Positions 8,074 through 17,557 are shown, counted from the first letter of the stretch. The stretch is 49,802 nt of DNA from Bacteroidota bacterium (GCA_023458215.1 JAEXAJ010000233.1:1-49802), one strand, 5' to 3'. Notes: generated by a model not told the origin, from the sequence alone. Numbers and translations: made by a program.

Positions 8074-8715
8074 ATGGAAGAATTAAATGAAGTTGAACGT
8101 TATTGTCGTAATTGTGTTTCACGTGATTTTGTAACAGGCAGAGGACTGATCTGTAAGCGTACAAACGCACTTCCCGCTTTTGAAGGAGAATGTGCCGATT
8201 TTCAGAAAGACGAAGAATTGGAAAGAATGGCTCCGACACCCCAGCCGGAGGACTATTCTGTAATATTGGACAAGGAACAGTTATTAGCAGAACAGAACTT
8301 GCCTAAAGCCGTACTCTTAGGTGTTATTGCTTGCATTGTGGGAGCGGTGGTATGGGGCTTGGTCTCTTTCTCTACCGGTTATCAGATTGGATATATGGCT
8401 ATTGGCATAGGTTTTCTTGTCGGCATAGCGATGAGACAGGGCAAAGGAGTGACTCCTGTTTTTGGCATTATCGGTGCGGCTTTGTCGCTGTTGAGTTGTG
8501 TTATGGGAGATTTTTTCTCCATCATCGGTTTTGTATCGAAAGAGTATGAAGTCTCTTTCATGGATGCTCTCACCGGAATTGATTATAAGAGTGTCGCATC
8601 TTTGATGATGGAAAACCTGGCATCTATGACTATCGTATTCTATGGAATTGCTCTTTATGAAGGTTATAAATTATCTTTCCGTGAACAGAAACAACCGGAG
8701 GGTGGCAAGATTTAA
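8074..8715 (+). CDS. Membrane protein with N-terminal cysteine cluster
   Basis: The 213-residue protein starts with a short soluble region carrying a Cys-x-x-Cys pair (YCRNC, residues 11-14) and two further cysteines in 'LICKRTNALPAFEGECADF', suggesting a small metal-binding knuckle. Four hydrophobic helices follow: 'AVLLGVIACIVGAVVWGLV', 'YQIGYMAIGIGFLVGIAM', 'VFGIIGAALSLLSCVMG' and 'SMTIVFYGIALYEGYKL'. The protein ends with a short basic tail. The combination recalls zinc-ribbon plus membrane proteins of unknown role. It stands alone between the DUF3810 gene and valS with its own candidate promoter. Confidence 0.8.
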   Translation: MEELNEVERYCRNCVSRDFVTGRGLICKRTNALPAFEGECADFQKDEELERMAPTPQPEDYSVILDKEQLLAEQNLPKAVLLGVIACIVGAVVWGLVSFSTGYQIGYMAIGIGFLVGIAMRQGKGVTPVFGIIGAALSLLSCVMGDFFSIIGFVSKEYEVSFMDALTGIDYKSVASLMMENLASMTIVFYGIALYEGYKLSFREQKQPEGGKI

Positions 8716-8727
8716 ATTATAAATCAC

Positions 8728-8735
8728 TAATTTTG
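8728..8735 (+). promoter_or_regulatory. valS: Candidate -7 element for valS
   Basis: TAATTTTG matches TAnnTTTG and lies 43 bases upstream of the valS ATG at 8779. Confidence 0.55.
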
Positions 8736-8778
8736 CGCCCGTTATTCGCAATAAATTAATTATAGAGATTTTAAAGAT

Positions 8779-11420
8779 ATGGAATTAGCAAGTAAGTACA
8801 ATCCCGCTGACGTGGAGGGAAAGTGGTATCAATATTGGTTGGACCACAAATTATTCAGTTCTAAACCCGATGGTCGTGAACCTTACACCATCGTTATCCC
8901 TCCCCCAAACGTCACCGGAGTGCTCCACATGGGTCACATGCTTAATAATACCATTCAAGATATTTTAGTACGCCGCGCTCGTATGGAAGGCAAAAACGCC
9001 TGCTGGGTACCAGGAACCGACCATGCGTCCATCGCTACTGAGGCTAAAGTTGTTAATCGCCTTGCCGCACAAGGCATCAAAAAGACCGACCTCACTCGTG
9101 ATGAATTCTTGAAACATGCTTGGGAATGGACTGACGAACATGGTGGTATCATTTTGAAACAACTCCGCAAACTGGGTGCTTCTTGCGACTGGGATCGTAC
9201 AGCGTTCACCATGGACGAAGTACGCAGTGAAAGTGTGCTCAAGGTATTTGTAGACTTGTACAACAAAGGTTTGATATACCGCGGTGTACGTATGGTGAAC
9301 TGGGACCCGAAAGCATTGACTGCCCTTAGTGACGAAGAAGTGATCTACAAGGAAGAACACAGCAAACTGTATTACTTGAAGTATATGGTGGAAGGTGATC
9401 CCGAAGGACGTTATGCCATAGTTGCCACTACCCGTCCCGAAACCATCATGGGTGATACTGCTATGTGTATCAACCCCAATGACCCGAAGAACGAATGGCT
9501 GAAAGGCAAGAAGGTAATCGTTCCGTTGGTGAATCGTGTGATCCCCGTTATTGAGGACGATTATGTAGATATCGAATTCGGTACCGGTTGTCTGAAAGTA
9601 ACCCCTGCCCACGATGTAAACGACTACATGTTGGGTGAGAAATATAATCTGCCAAGTATCGACATTTTCAATGATAACGGTACGCTCAGCGAAGCAGCAG
9701 GCTTGTATATCGGTATGGATCGTTTTGACGTTCGCGAGCAGATAGAGAAAGACCTCGTTGCTGCCGGACTGATGGAAAAGACCGAAGCCTATACTAATAA
9801 GGTGGGTTTCTCCGAACGTACCAATGTTGCTATTGAGCCGAAGCTTTCTATGCAATGGTTCCTGAAGATGCAACACTTTGCCGATATGGCTTTGCCACCG
9901 GTAATGAACGATGAATTGAAGTTCTATCCTGCCAAGTACAAGAATACATATAAGAATTGGTTGGAAAATATCAAGGATTGGTGTATCAGCCGCCAGTTGT
10001 GGTGGGGACACCGAATTCCTGCTTACTTCTTGCCCGAAGGAGGTTATGTAGTAGCTGCAACCCCTGAGGAAGCTTTGACGTTGGCAAAGGAAAAAACAGG
10101 TAATACTGCTTTAACTTTGGAAGACCTCCGCCAAGACAAGATTGTTTGGATACTTGGTTCTCCTCTTGGTTGTGGCCTATCTCTTTGTTCGATGGCATCA
10201 ATAATCCCGGTAATAAAGAAATTGAATACTATTATCCGACGAGCGACTTGGTTACAGGTCCGGACATTATCTTCTTCTGGGTAGCCCGCATGATTATGGC
10301 CGGTTATGAATACGAAGGCAAGATGCCGTTCAAGAACGTGTATTTTACCGGTATCGTTCGTGATAAACTGGGACGTAAGATGTCCAAATCGCTTGGTAAC
10401 TCGCCTGACCCGTTGGATCTGATTGAGAAATATGGTGCTGACGGTGTACGCATGGGTATGATGCTTGCTGCTCCTGCCGGAAATGACATCCTTTTCGATG
10501 ACGCATTGTGTGAACAAGGACGTAACTTCAACAATAAGATATGGAATGCCTTCCGCTTGATTAAAGGCTGGACGAATGGAGAAGGTACAGTTGATATTCC
10601 GGCTGATGCCCATATTGCAGTGCAATGGTTTGCTTTGCGTTTAGATGCTGCTTCTGCCGAAATCGCTGATTTGTTCAGTAAATACCGTTTGAGCGAAGCA
10701 TTGATGGTCGTTTACAAGCTCTTCTGGGACGAATTCTCTTCCTGGTTACTGGAGATTGTAAAACCGGCTTATGGTCAACCGATGAATGGTTTCATCTATA
10801 CAATGGTGCTCAGCTCTTTCGAACGTCTGCTCGAATTGCTGCATCCTTTCATGCCATTTATTACCGAAGAACTTTGGCAACAGTTGCGTGAGCGCAAACC
10901 CGGCGAGAGTTTGATGGTTCAACAAATGGACGAGATTGATACGGAAGTTGCCAATGAACCGCTTCTGCAAGAGTTCGAAATAGCTAAGGAAATCATCAGT
11001 AACGTTCGTACCGTTCGTGCACAGAAGAACATTCCAATGAAAGAGGCACTCGAACTTCAGATTGTAGGTGCTAATCCGGTAGAAGGAATGAATCCGGTGA
11101 TCGTGAAGATGTGCAACCTTTCAGCCATCAACGTAGTAGAGGCCAAAGCCGACGGTGCTGCCGCCTTTATGGTAGGTACTACTGAATTTGCGGTGCCTCT
11201 GGGCAATATGGTGGATGTAGAAGCCGAGATAGCCCGTATGGAAGCCGAGTTGAAGCATAAGGAAGGTTTCCTGCAAGGTGTATTGAAGAAACTGAGCAAT
11301 GAAAAGTTTGTGAACAATGCCCCCGCAGCCGTTCTTGAGATGGAACGTAAGAAGCAGGCGGATGCAGAGAGCATTATTAATTCTTTGAAGGAAAGTATTG
11401 CTGCACTGAAGAAAGCATAA
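8779..11420 (+). pseudogene. valS: Valyl-tRNA synthetase, split by an apparent one-base deletion
   Basis: ValRS charges tRNA-Val and is essential. The two open frames together give a full-length class I enzyme of about 880 residues. The first (8779-10284) has the HIGH-type motif H50-M-G-H, the editing domain ([12 protein letters not shown]) and ends out of frame. The second, open from 10146, resumes with [10 protein letters not shown] and has the KMSKS motif ([10 protein letters not shown], about residue 534) and the C-terminal coiled coil. Between them the sequence reads ...CAAGACAAG|ATTGTTTGGATAC...; adding one G after 10140 restores Gln-Asp-Lys-Asp-Cys-Leu-Asp-Thr-Trp, the expected continuation. 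No other lesion is seen and both halves are well conserved, so a sequencing error in a functional gene is at least as likely as real inactivation. Confidence 0.9.
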
Positions 11421-11449
11421 AGCATAATATTTTGTACTTGATAATATAG

Positions 11450-11490
11450 AGGGCTGCCTGACGATGAATAGTTGGGCAGCCCTATTTATA
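11450..11490 (+). terminator. Terminator after valS
   Basis: A perfect 9-bp stem, AGGGCTGCC (11450-11458) with GGCAGCCCT (11475-11483), encloses a 16-base loop and is followed by an AT-rich tail (ATTTATA). It lies 29 bases after the valS stop. Confidence 0.8.
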
Positions 11491-11700
11491 CATAATCTCA
11501 TTGTTAGAATAACTTTACCATCGAACTGATCTTAAAATAGGCTTCCGGCAGAATGAGAGCGGTTTGATAAATACTTTAAGATAAGGAAGTCAAATGTCTT
11601 TGTTTGTTGTTCGGGATATATGTACAAAATTGGTGAGAGATACGTGCGAAATGTGCAAAAACTTCATTGTTTTTGGATGAAAGAAGCGTTCAAAATATCG

Positions 11701-11790
11701 TCCCGGACATGTGGGCTGTCGGTCCCAGGCACGAGGGCTGAATAGCCCATATATGTGTGCCCGACATCCCTCGCGCCTGAGACGAAGAAA
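11701..11790. repeat. Structured GC-rich element, possible Bacteroides intergenic repeat
   Basis: An imperfect inverted repeat pairs 11722-11737 with 11768-11783 (14 of 16 positions complementary), and the 30-base loop holds a competing small hairpin GGGCT-GAAT-AGCCC (11735-11748). The segment is richer in GC than its surroundings. The peptide encoded leftward across it (with 'GLFSPRAWDRQPTCPGR') resembles short hypothetical proteins often annotated in Bacteroides genomes, from memory, which would suit a dispersed repeat rather than a gene. Confidence 0.45.
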
Positions 11791-12111
11791 AGGATGTGGA
11801 GTTTGTCTGAAAAGTATATGCTTTTTGCGCATTAAGTATGGGTATGAAGCAGAAAAAGTACGCACCTCAAGGAACTTCAGTACGTAGGTTTTGCTTGTGT
11901 TTCATGTGTCTTTTGCTGACGGTAAAGAACGTTTTGTGTTGAACATGCGGTACTATTATGAATTTTCTTCGTATTGTCGAGTTAATGAATCTTAATTCAG
12001 CCTATTTTGCATGGTATTTAATCTTTTGGGAAATAGCGTATTTTTGTCTGCTTATATATTGTAATACAGTTGTTTAAGAAGGGAAAGTGAGAACTTTTGA
12101 TTGAATAATTC

Positions 12112-12213
12112 GTGCTGGCAAACGGTTTGCTAACACTTGCCAGCACTGTTGACAGCACGAGTTAACTGATTGAATATATGTTATTTATATGCGTTAGTGC
12201 TGCGTGCTGGCAA
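12112..12213. repeat. Three copies of GTGCTGGCAA, two direct and one inverted
   Basis: The 10-mer occurs at 12112-12121 and 12204-12213 on the top strand and as its complement at 12137-12146. The first two copies can form a 10-bp hairpin with a 15-base loop. The group lies just downstream of the leftward sigma gene, so it may end that transcript, though there is no T-run. Confidence 0.6.
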
Positions 12214-12263
12214 AATATATGAAATTTTAGTGTAGTAAAGAGTCGTTGTATTAATGACATTTT

Positions 12264-12875
12264 TTATATCCGGTTTATGATTGCACTATTAGCTGCATTT
12301 TTTGAGAATTCCATTATTAACAGCAACAAGGGCAGATAATCTTTCAGTTTTATTCTCAATATTTTTAGCGCCTGTTGTATGCGGTAATCTACTGTTTTAG
12401 GAGAAACATCCAGTAGTTGTGCAATTTCTTTATAGCTCATATTCTTAAAACGGTTCATGATGAACGCTTCCCGGTATGATTCCGGAAGTTCGTCTAAAGC
12501 ATCCTTCAGACGTTTGCTTAGTTCATTCAATTGGCACACATCCGTTTCTTGTAGCATAGACTGAATCTTATTGGAGTAAACGGCATAAGCCCGTTGTTTA
12601 ACCTCATTCTGCACGATTATATTCAAGGAACGATGATATACCGCCTTGAATATGTATTGACTGAAAGAACTATCCACATTTTGTGTTTCCCTGTTCTCCC
12701 ACATCCAAAGCATAACATCTTGTACAACTTCTTTGGCATCTTCCATGCCGACAAAGTGGCGGGAGTAGGCGCAGAGAGGAACATAATACTTCCTGAATAG
12801 CACGTCGAATGCTTTTCTATCCCCTCTTTGCATGGCAGATAATAAAAACTGGTCTTCAGTAGTATTGTTTATCAT
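12264..12875 (-). CDS. ECF sigma factor of PUL1
   Basis: The 203-residue protein has region 2 ('DRKAFDVLFRKYYVPLCAYSRHFVGMEDAKEVVQDVMLWMWENRE') and region 4 ('LPESYREAFIMNRFKNMSYKEIAQLLDVSPKTVDYRIQQALKILRIKL') of the Bacteroidetes ECF group that pairs with FecR-type anti-sigmas in PULs. It is divergent from the fecR-like gene at 13007. In such pairs the anti-sigma, acting with a SusC that has an N-terminal STN domain, releases the sigma when substrate arrives. The ATG at 12875 follows a -7 element; a GTG one codon upstream (12878) is possible. It is clearly paralogous to the PUL2 sigma at 31733-32329. Target promoters are not known. Confidence 0.93.
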   Translation of the reverse strand: MINNTTEDQFLLSAMQRGDRKAFDVLFRKYYVPLCAYSRHFVGMEDAKEVVQDVMLWMWENRETQNVDSSFSQYIFKAVYHRSLNIIVQNEVKQRAYAVYSNKIQSMLQETDVCQLNELSKRLKDALDELPESYREAFIMNRFKNMSYKEIAQLLDVSPKTVDYRIQQALKILRIKLKDYLPLLLLIMEFSKNAANSAIINRI

Positions 12876-12897
12876 CACATTAGCTTCTTGTCAGTGG

Positions 12898-12905
12898 CAA
12901 AATTA
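12898..12905 (-). promoter_or_regulatory. Candidate -7 element of the PUL1 sigma gene
   Basis: On the bottom strand TAATTTTG matches TAnnTTTG, 22 bases upstream of the ATG at 12875. It implies basal transcription by the primary sigma factor. Confidence 0.55.
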
Positions 12906-13006
12906 GTTTTTTTTTCTGTTTGTGCTAAAAAAAACACTTTTTAGTTTAGGAACTTTTCAGAGATACTTGCCATATATATAAAGGCTATAGCAATAAATAG
13001 GATATT

Positions 13007-14029
13007 ATGTTAGAAAAAGAAGGTATAGAAGATTTGTTATTTAGATATAGTGAAGGTGAAACCTCTACCGAAGAAAATGTGGTGGTTGAGAACTGGATAG
13101 AAGCTTCGGAGGAGAACCGCCGACTGGCTAAGGATGTTCAAAGAATTAGCTTTGCTGCTAATATGACACAAGTAGCTTCCCTGGTTGATACGGAAGAGGA
13201 ACTGACAAAGGTTCATTCGGAGATGGGAGTTAGGAAGAACAATAGGTATCTGAAAATAAACAGATGGATGCAGAAGGCTGCTGCGATATTATTTATTCCT
13301 GTTCTTGCGGGATGGGCTTTGCAAACATACCTAGGTCGTGAACAGGAAGCAATGCCACAGATGATAGAAGTGAAGACAAGTCCTGGTATGACGGCTTCTG
13401 TTACGCTGCCGGACAGCTCGGTCGTTATTCTTAATTCTTCGTCAAGGCTGACTTATTCTTCGCAGTTCAGGGGTGAAGTCAGAGAAGTGGATTTATCCGG
13501 GGAAGCTTTCTTTTCGGTAAAGAAGGATGCAAAGAAGCGCTTCATTGTGAATACTTCTCATGGAACGTCTGTAATGGTTTACGGTACAGATTTCAATGTA
13601 GATGCTTATAAAGACAACAAAGAAGTATTGGCAACTTTAGTAACAGGTAAGATTGCTTTTGCATTTAAAAATGACGGGCAGCTGAAAGAACTAGCTATGA
13701 CTCCGGGACAGAGAGTAGTCTATGATGTGCAGCAAGAAACAGTGAAGCTTTCCAAAGCCAACATCGAAGTGGAAACTTCCTGGAAGGACGGCCGCTTAGT
13801 CTTTAATGATACACCTTTTGAGCAGGTATTGAAAAGTTTAAGCAAACGTTACGATGTGGAATTTATCTTTAAGAAAGAATCATTGAAAAAGAACTCGTTT
13901 ACGGGTGTATTTGTCAACCAACGCTTAGAACGGATTTTGGAGCATTTTAGGCTAGCTTCCGGCATCCGGTTCAGGTATATAGAAGATGGAAATATCCGTA
14001 GAGAGAAGCAAGTGATAGAAGTTTATTAA
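13007..14029 (+). CDS. FecR-type anti-sigma factor of PUL1
   Basis: The 340-residue protein has a cytoplasmic N-terminal sigma-binding segment (about residues 1-85, 'GIEDLLFRYSEGETSTEE'), one transmembrane helix ('AAAILFIPVLAGWALQTYL', about residues 90-110), a periplasmic FecR domain (about 120-215, including 'LPDSSVVILNSSSRLTY' and 'LSGEAFFSVKKD') and a C-terminal DUF4974 domain (about 264-335, 'FNDTPFEQVLKSLSKRYDVEF'). This is the standard PUL anti-sigma layout: the periplasmic part senses the substrate-loaded SusC through its STN domain. It lies between the divergent sigma gene and susC, and its PUL2 counterpart at 32467 has the same domains. Confidence 0.93.
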   Translation: MLEKEGIEDLLFRYSEGETSTEENVVVENWIEASEENRRLAKDVQRISFAANMTQVASLVDTEEELTKVHSEMGVRKNNRYLKINRWMQKAAAILFIPVLAGWALQTYLGREQEAMPQMIEVKTSPGMTASVTLPDSSVVILNSSSRLTYSSQFRGEVREVDLSGEAFFSVKKDAKKRFIVNTSHGTSVMVYGTDFNVDAYKDNKEVLATLVTGKIAFAFKNDGQLKELAMTPGQRVVYDVQQETVKLSKANIEVETSWKDGRLVFNDTPFEQVLKSLSKRYDVEFIFKKESLKKNSFTGVFVNQRLERILEHFRLASGIRFRYIEDGNIRREKQVIEVY

Positions 14030-14065
14030 CCCTTAAAAGAACACGTATGAAGAACAAATGAACTT

Positions 14066-14183
14066 AAAAAACATGCAGGAAAATATTAGGCGTATCTTCC
14101 CGCATGAAATCAGTAACCTTTTATATCTGTTTAGGCGACAGATAAAGTAACTTTATTTTTTAATGAAAATCGATACAAAATTA
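14066..14183 (-). ncRNA. Predicted cis-antisense RNA opposite the susC leader, PUL1 (DonS-like)
   Basis: On the bottom strand a TAATTTTG -7 element (14183-14176) overlaps the susC start codon, and an ATTG sits about 20 bases further upstream as a -33 candidate. Transcription leftward from about 14171 would run through a 7-bp hairpin (TATCTGT/ACAGATA) and end at a hairpin (14106-14097 with 14081-14072, nine of ten pairs) followed by six T (14071-14066). That gives an RNA of about 105 nt. The same three elements occur in PUL2. Antisense RNAs at this place, such as DonS of B. fragilis, are known to repress susC-like genes. No expression data are available here. Confidence 0.65.
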
Positions 14184-17100
14184 TGAAAAAACACCATTGT
14201 ATCCAATCATCCGGGGTAAAAAATGTCCTGATGGGAGGTATTAACAAAATTCCTCTTTCTATGAGAATCACACTTTTTATGTTATTTTGTATTGTTGGCT
14301 TCATTTCTGCCAATGATAGTTATGCCCAGAATACTTTATTGAACGTTACTTCGCAAAACAAAATGGTGAGCGAAGTCTTGAATGAAATTGAACAGGAAAC
14401 GGAATTTACATTCTTTTATAATAACAAGCAGGTAGATGTGAAACGTCGTGTTTCTGTTCATGCGAAATCAGAGAATATATTTAAAGTTTTGGATAAGATT
14501 TTCCAAGGAACCGGCGTTGTTTATAAGGTATTGGATAAAAGTATTATTCTTTCTAACAGCGCAATAAATGCTTCTTTGGAAGCGCTCCAACAGAAAGGAA
14601 ACATCAAAGGTAAGGTAGTCGATACATCAGGTGAACCTATCATTGGTGCTAATATCGTAGTAGTGGGTACTTCTAACGGCACGATTTCAGATATAGACGG
14701 AAACTTTACAATCCCGGCTTCGAAAGGCGATGTATTGAAAGCATCCTTTATTGGTTATACTGAAAATACCATTACTGTTGGTAACCAGACTACTTTGCAA
14801 ATTGTATTGACGGAAGATGCTAAAGCATTGGACGAAGTAGTGGTGATTGGTTACGGTACTGCTAAGAAAAGCAGTTTAACCGGTTCCTTGTCACAAGTCA
14901 GCAGTGAGTCTTTTGCTGAGCAGAACGTAACCCGTGTGGACGAAGCTTTGCAGGGTAGAGCTGCCGGTATTCAAGTTTCCAATACCGTAGGTGCTCCGGG
15001 TGGTGACGTGCGTATCCGTATCCGTGGTGCCAACTCCGTATTAGGTGATAACAGCCCACTGTTCGTTATCGATGGGTTTGTGGGTGCGGACTTTAATCTG
15101 CTGAACCCGAATGACATTAAGTCTATGGAGATTTTGAAGGATGCTTCTTCTACAGCTATCTACGGTTCGCGTGGTGCAAACGGAGTTATTCTGATAACCA
15201 CCAAGAACGGCGCAAAAGATGGAAAAGTCAGAGTAAACTACTCCGGTTCCGTATCAGTTTCTAATTTATTGAAAGAATACGATATGTTGAGCGCGGGTGA
15301 CTTTGCCAAGGTGGTGAATGAACATGATAAAGCGATGGGAGTAGAAAACCTGACTTTCAATGACACTCAGATTCAGGATTACTATAAGAATGGCGGTTTC
15401 GACTATATGGATGCTGTTTTCCGTACAGCTATTTCCAATCAACATCAGATTAGTGTTGCGGGTGGTACGGAGAAGACACAATACCGCATTTCGGGCAATT
15501 ACCTGAATCAACAAGGTATTGTCGAAAATACAGGTTATACAAGATATACCGTTCGCGCTAATGTAAACACAAAAGTCAATGATAAATTCTCTTTCCGTTT
15601 CAATGCCAACGGAGCAGTCTCTACAGCATTGAATAATCAGGCTAGAACGGGAGCCGGTAATCCGATTGTACAAGCTATGTCGTGGGCGCCGACCACTAAT
15701 CCGTATGATGGAAATGGCGGTTATATAATTTCAGACCCGGTGGGTTCTATCAAGACCAACCCCCTTTCTATGCTTTATGATACCGAGAATACCCGTGAAC
15801 GTACCTTCGTAAATGTGATGGGTGGTGTACGTTATGAATTCCTTCCCGGCTTATCCGCCGATTTTCAAGCTGCTGCCGACTTGGCATTTTATAATAATAA
15901 GAATTGGAGCGGTGAATATGCTTCCAATCATCAACCCAGTGCTTCGAAGAGCAGTAGCAACTCACGCACTATTCAAACTACCACACAACTTTCATACGAT
16001 AAAACATTAGCTAATATCCATCATATCAATGCGGTGGTTGCTTTGGAAACCCAAAAGTATAATTGGGAGTCTCTTTCGGGCAATGCTTCTAAGTTGAAGT
16101 TCGCTGATTTGAAATATGATAATCTGGCACAAGCCGGTTCGGTAAGTGCAGGCTCTGATTATTCTATGTGGGCATTGCTTTCTTACCTGGGGCGCGTGAA
16201 CTATACACTAATGGATCGTTATCTGTTCTCTGTATCCGTTCGTAGAGACGGTTCTTCTAAATTTGCCAAAGGTAACAAGTTCAGTACCTTCCCGGCAGGA
16301 GCCATAGCTTGGAATGCAGCTAATGAGGACTTTATTAAGGACTTGAATATCTTCAGTAAACTGAAAATACGTGCCAGTTGGGGATTGACGGGTAGTCAGG
16401 CAATCTCTCCGTATGCTACTTTGTCTACTTATGATACGGGTATTTATTATGCATTTACTACCGGCGGCCGTACAAACGGTATTCAGATGGGTAATCCGGG
16501 TAACACAAAGTTGAAATGGGAGACAACTGAGCAAAAAGATTTAGGTTTTGAAGTCGGTTTCTTCGATAACCGTTTGAGTGTTGAGTTTGACTACTTCGTT
16601 AAAGATACGCGCGACTTGCTGTTGAACCAATCAGTGGCTTACTATCAAGGTGGTGGCAGCATGACTGCCAATGTGGGAGATATTCGGAACAATGGTATTG
16701 AATTGAGTATAAATGCTGATATCCTTTCCGGTAAGAACTGGAATTGGAAAAGCGGTTTAAATTTTGCTTCTGTCAGAAATAAAGTGACTAGCTTGGGTAG
16801 TGAAAATGAAATTTATTCCAATACCAATATTTCCGGTTGGAATGGTCAGGCCGAGTTTATTTATAAAGTAGGCGAACCTTTGGGTACATTCTGGGGATTG
16901 AAGTACTTAGGCCCCTGGCAGAAAGATCAGGCTGCTGAAGCTGCTAAATATGGTTGTGTACCGGGTGATGCACGTTATGAAGATCTGGATGGTAACTACT
17001 CTATTGATGGTTCCGATTATCAGATGATTGGTTGTGGTATGCCTAAGTACACGTTAGGCTGGAACAATACAGTTACTTATAAGAACTTTACGTTGAATGC

Positions 17101-17536
17101 ATTCTTCCAGGGAGTATTCGGAGTTCAAAAGCTGAACTACACTCGTTGTATGCATCTTGTAGGAGCCCGTGACGCTCGCCAAGCTACATTGGCCGAAGCA
17201 CTTGATCGTTACATACCGGGTGTTCAGGAAGACGCTTGGATTCCTGCATGGAGTCCTACCAGCAAATGGGAACCTCAATCTACTTTATTCCTCGAAAATG
17301 CAAGTTACCTCCGTCTGAAGAATATCAGTTTGGCCTACAATTTCAAAGTAAAGAAGCTTGCTGAATTCAAGGTATCGGTTAATGCAACCAACCTCTTCAC
17401 TATTACCGGTTATAAGGGTATCGATCCCGAAGCAAGTAATGTCGGTGGCGGTGGTTCGGACATCATTCAAGGAATTGACTACGGAGCATATCCAAACTCC
17501 AAGACATTTACTGTTGGTTTAGATATTACTTTCTAA
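14183..17536 (+). CDS. SusC-like TonB-dependent transporter with STN domain, PUL1
   Basis: The 1117-residue protein imports bound oligosaccharide through the outer membrane. Domains in order are: an unusually long N-terminal signal region, an STN domain (about residues 60-124, 'VSEVLNEIEQETEFTFFYNNKQ') that signals to the FecR protein, a carboxypeptidase-D-like domain (about 139-215, 'VDTSGEPIIGANIVVVGTSNG'), the plug with 'DEVVVIGYGTAKKSSLTGS' and 'ILKDASSTAIYGSRGANGV', and a 22-strand barrel ending in 'FTVGLDITF'. The first 28 bases of the gene are nearly identical to those of the PUL2 susC (26 of 28), more than needed for a signal peptide, which fits overlap with the antisense RNA promoter. 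susD follows 21 bases downstream. Confidence 0.96.
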   Translation: MKKHHCIQSSGVKNVLMGGINKIPLSMRITLFMLFCIVGFISANDSYAQNTLLNVTSQNKMVSEVLNEIEQETEFTFFYNNKQVDVKRRVSVHAKSENIFKVLDKIFQGTGVVYKVLDKSIILSNSAINASLEALQQKGNIKGKVVDTSGEPIIGANIVVVGTSNGTISDIDGNFTIPASKGDVLKASFIGYTENTITVGNQTTLQIVLTEDAKALDEVVVIGYGTAKKSSLTGSLSQVSSESFAEQNVTRVDEALQGRAAGIQVSNTVGAPGGDVRIRIRGANSVLGDNSPLFVIDGFVGADFNLLNPNDIKSMEILKDASSTAIYGSRGANGVILITTKNGAKDGKVRVNYSGSVSVSNLLKEYDMLSAGDFAKVVNEHDKAMGVENLTFNDTQIQDYYKNGGFDYMDAVFRTAISNQHQISVAGGTEKTQYRISGNYLNQQGIVENTGYTRYTVRANVNTKVNDKFSFRFNANGAVSTALNNQARTGAGNPIVQAMSWAPTTNPYDGNGGYIISDPVGSIKTNPLSMLYDTENTRERTFVNVMGGVRYEFLPGLSADFQAAADLAFYNNKNWSGEYASNHQPSASKSSSNSRTIQTTTQLSYDKTLANIHHINAVVALETQKYNWESLSGNASKLKFADLKYDNLAQAGSVSAGSDYSMWALLSYLGRVNYTLMDRYLFSVSVRRDGSSKFAKGNKFSTFPAGAIAWNAANEDFIKDLNIFSKLKIRASWGLTGSQAISPYATLSTYDTGIYYAFTTGGRTNGIQMGNPGNTKLKWETTEQKDLGFEVGFFDNRLSVEFDYFVKDTRDLLLNQSVAYYQGGGSMTANVGDIRNNGIELSINADILSGKNWNWKSGLNFASVRNKVTSLGSENEIYSNTNISGWNGQAEFIYKVGEPLGTFWGLKYLGPWQKDQAAEAAKYGCVPGDARYEDLDGNYSIDGSDYQMIGCGMPKYTLGWNNTVTYKNFTLNAFFQGVFGVQKLNYTRCMHLVGARDARQATLAEALDRYIPGVQEDAWIPAWSPTSKWEPQSTLFLENASYLRLKNISLAYNFKVKKLAEFKVSVNATNLFTITGYKGIDPEASNVGGGGSDIIQGIDYGAYPNSKTFTVGLDITF

Positions 17537-17557
17537 TTACTTAAAAGTACAAGAACA

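Larger units (their letters stand above)
11491..12263. other. Long non-coding region between valS and the PUL1 sigma gene
   Basis: About 770 bases hold no credible gene. The first part has a GC-rich structured segment around 11701-11790, a 91-residue leftward frame over it (11590-11865) that looks unlike a protein, and an AT-rich stretch. The last ~150 bases carry three copies of a 10-mer, GTGCTGGCAA. No tRNA or known riboswitch was recognised. Confidence 0.6.

Noticed and set aside
8965..10011. 348-residue open frame antisense to valS
   Set aside because: Lies entirely opposite a conserved enzyme gene and shows no domain; long antisense frames here result from codon bias.
10130..10150. Programmed ribosomal frameshift in valS
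   Set aside because: No slippery heptamer of the X-XXY-YYZ kind at the break and no such mechanism is known for ValRS; a single lost G explains it.
11590..11865. 91-residue leftward open frame as a gene
   Set aside because: No start signal, unusual composition and complete overlap with a structured GC-rich element; reported as repeat instead.
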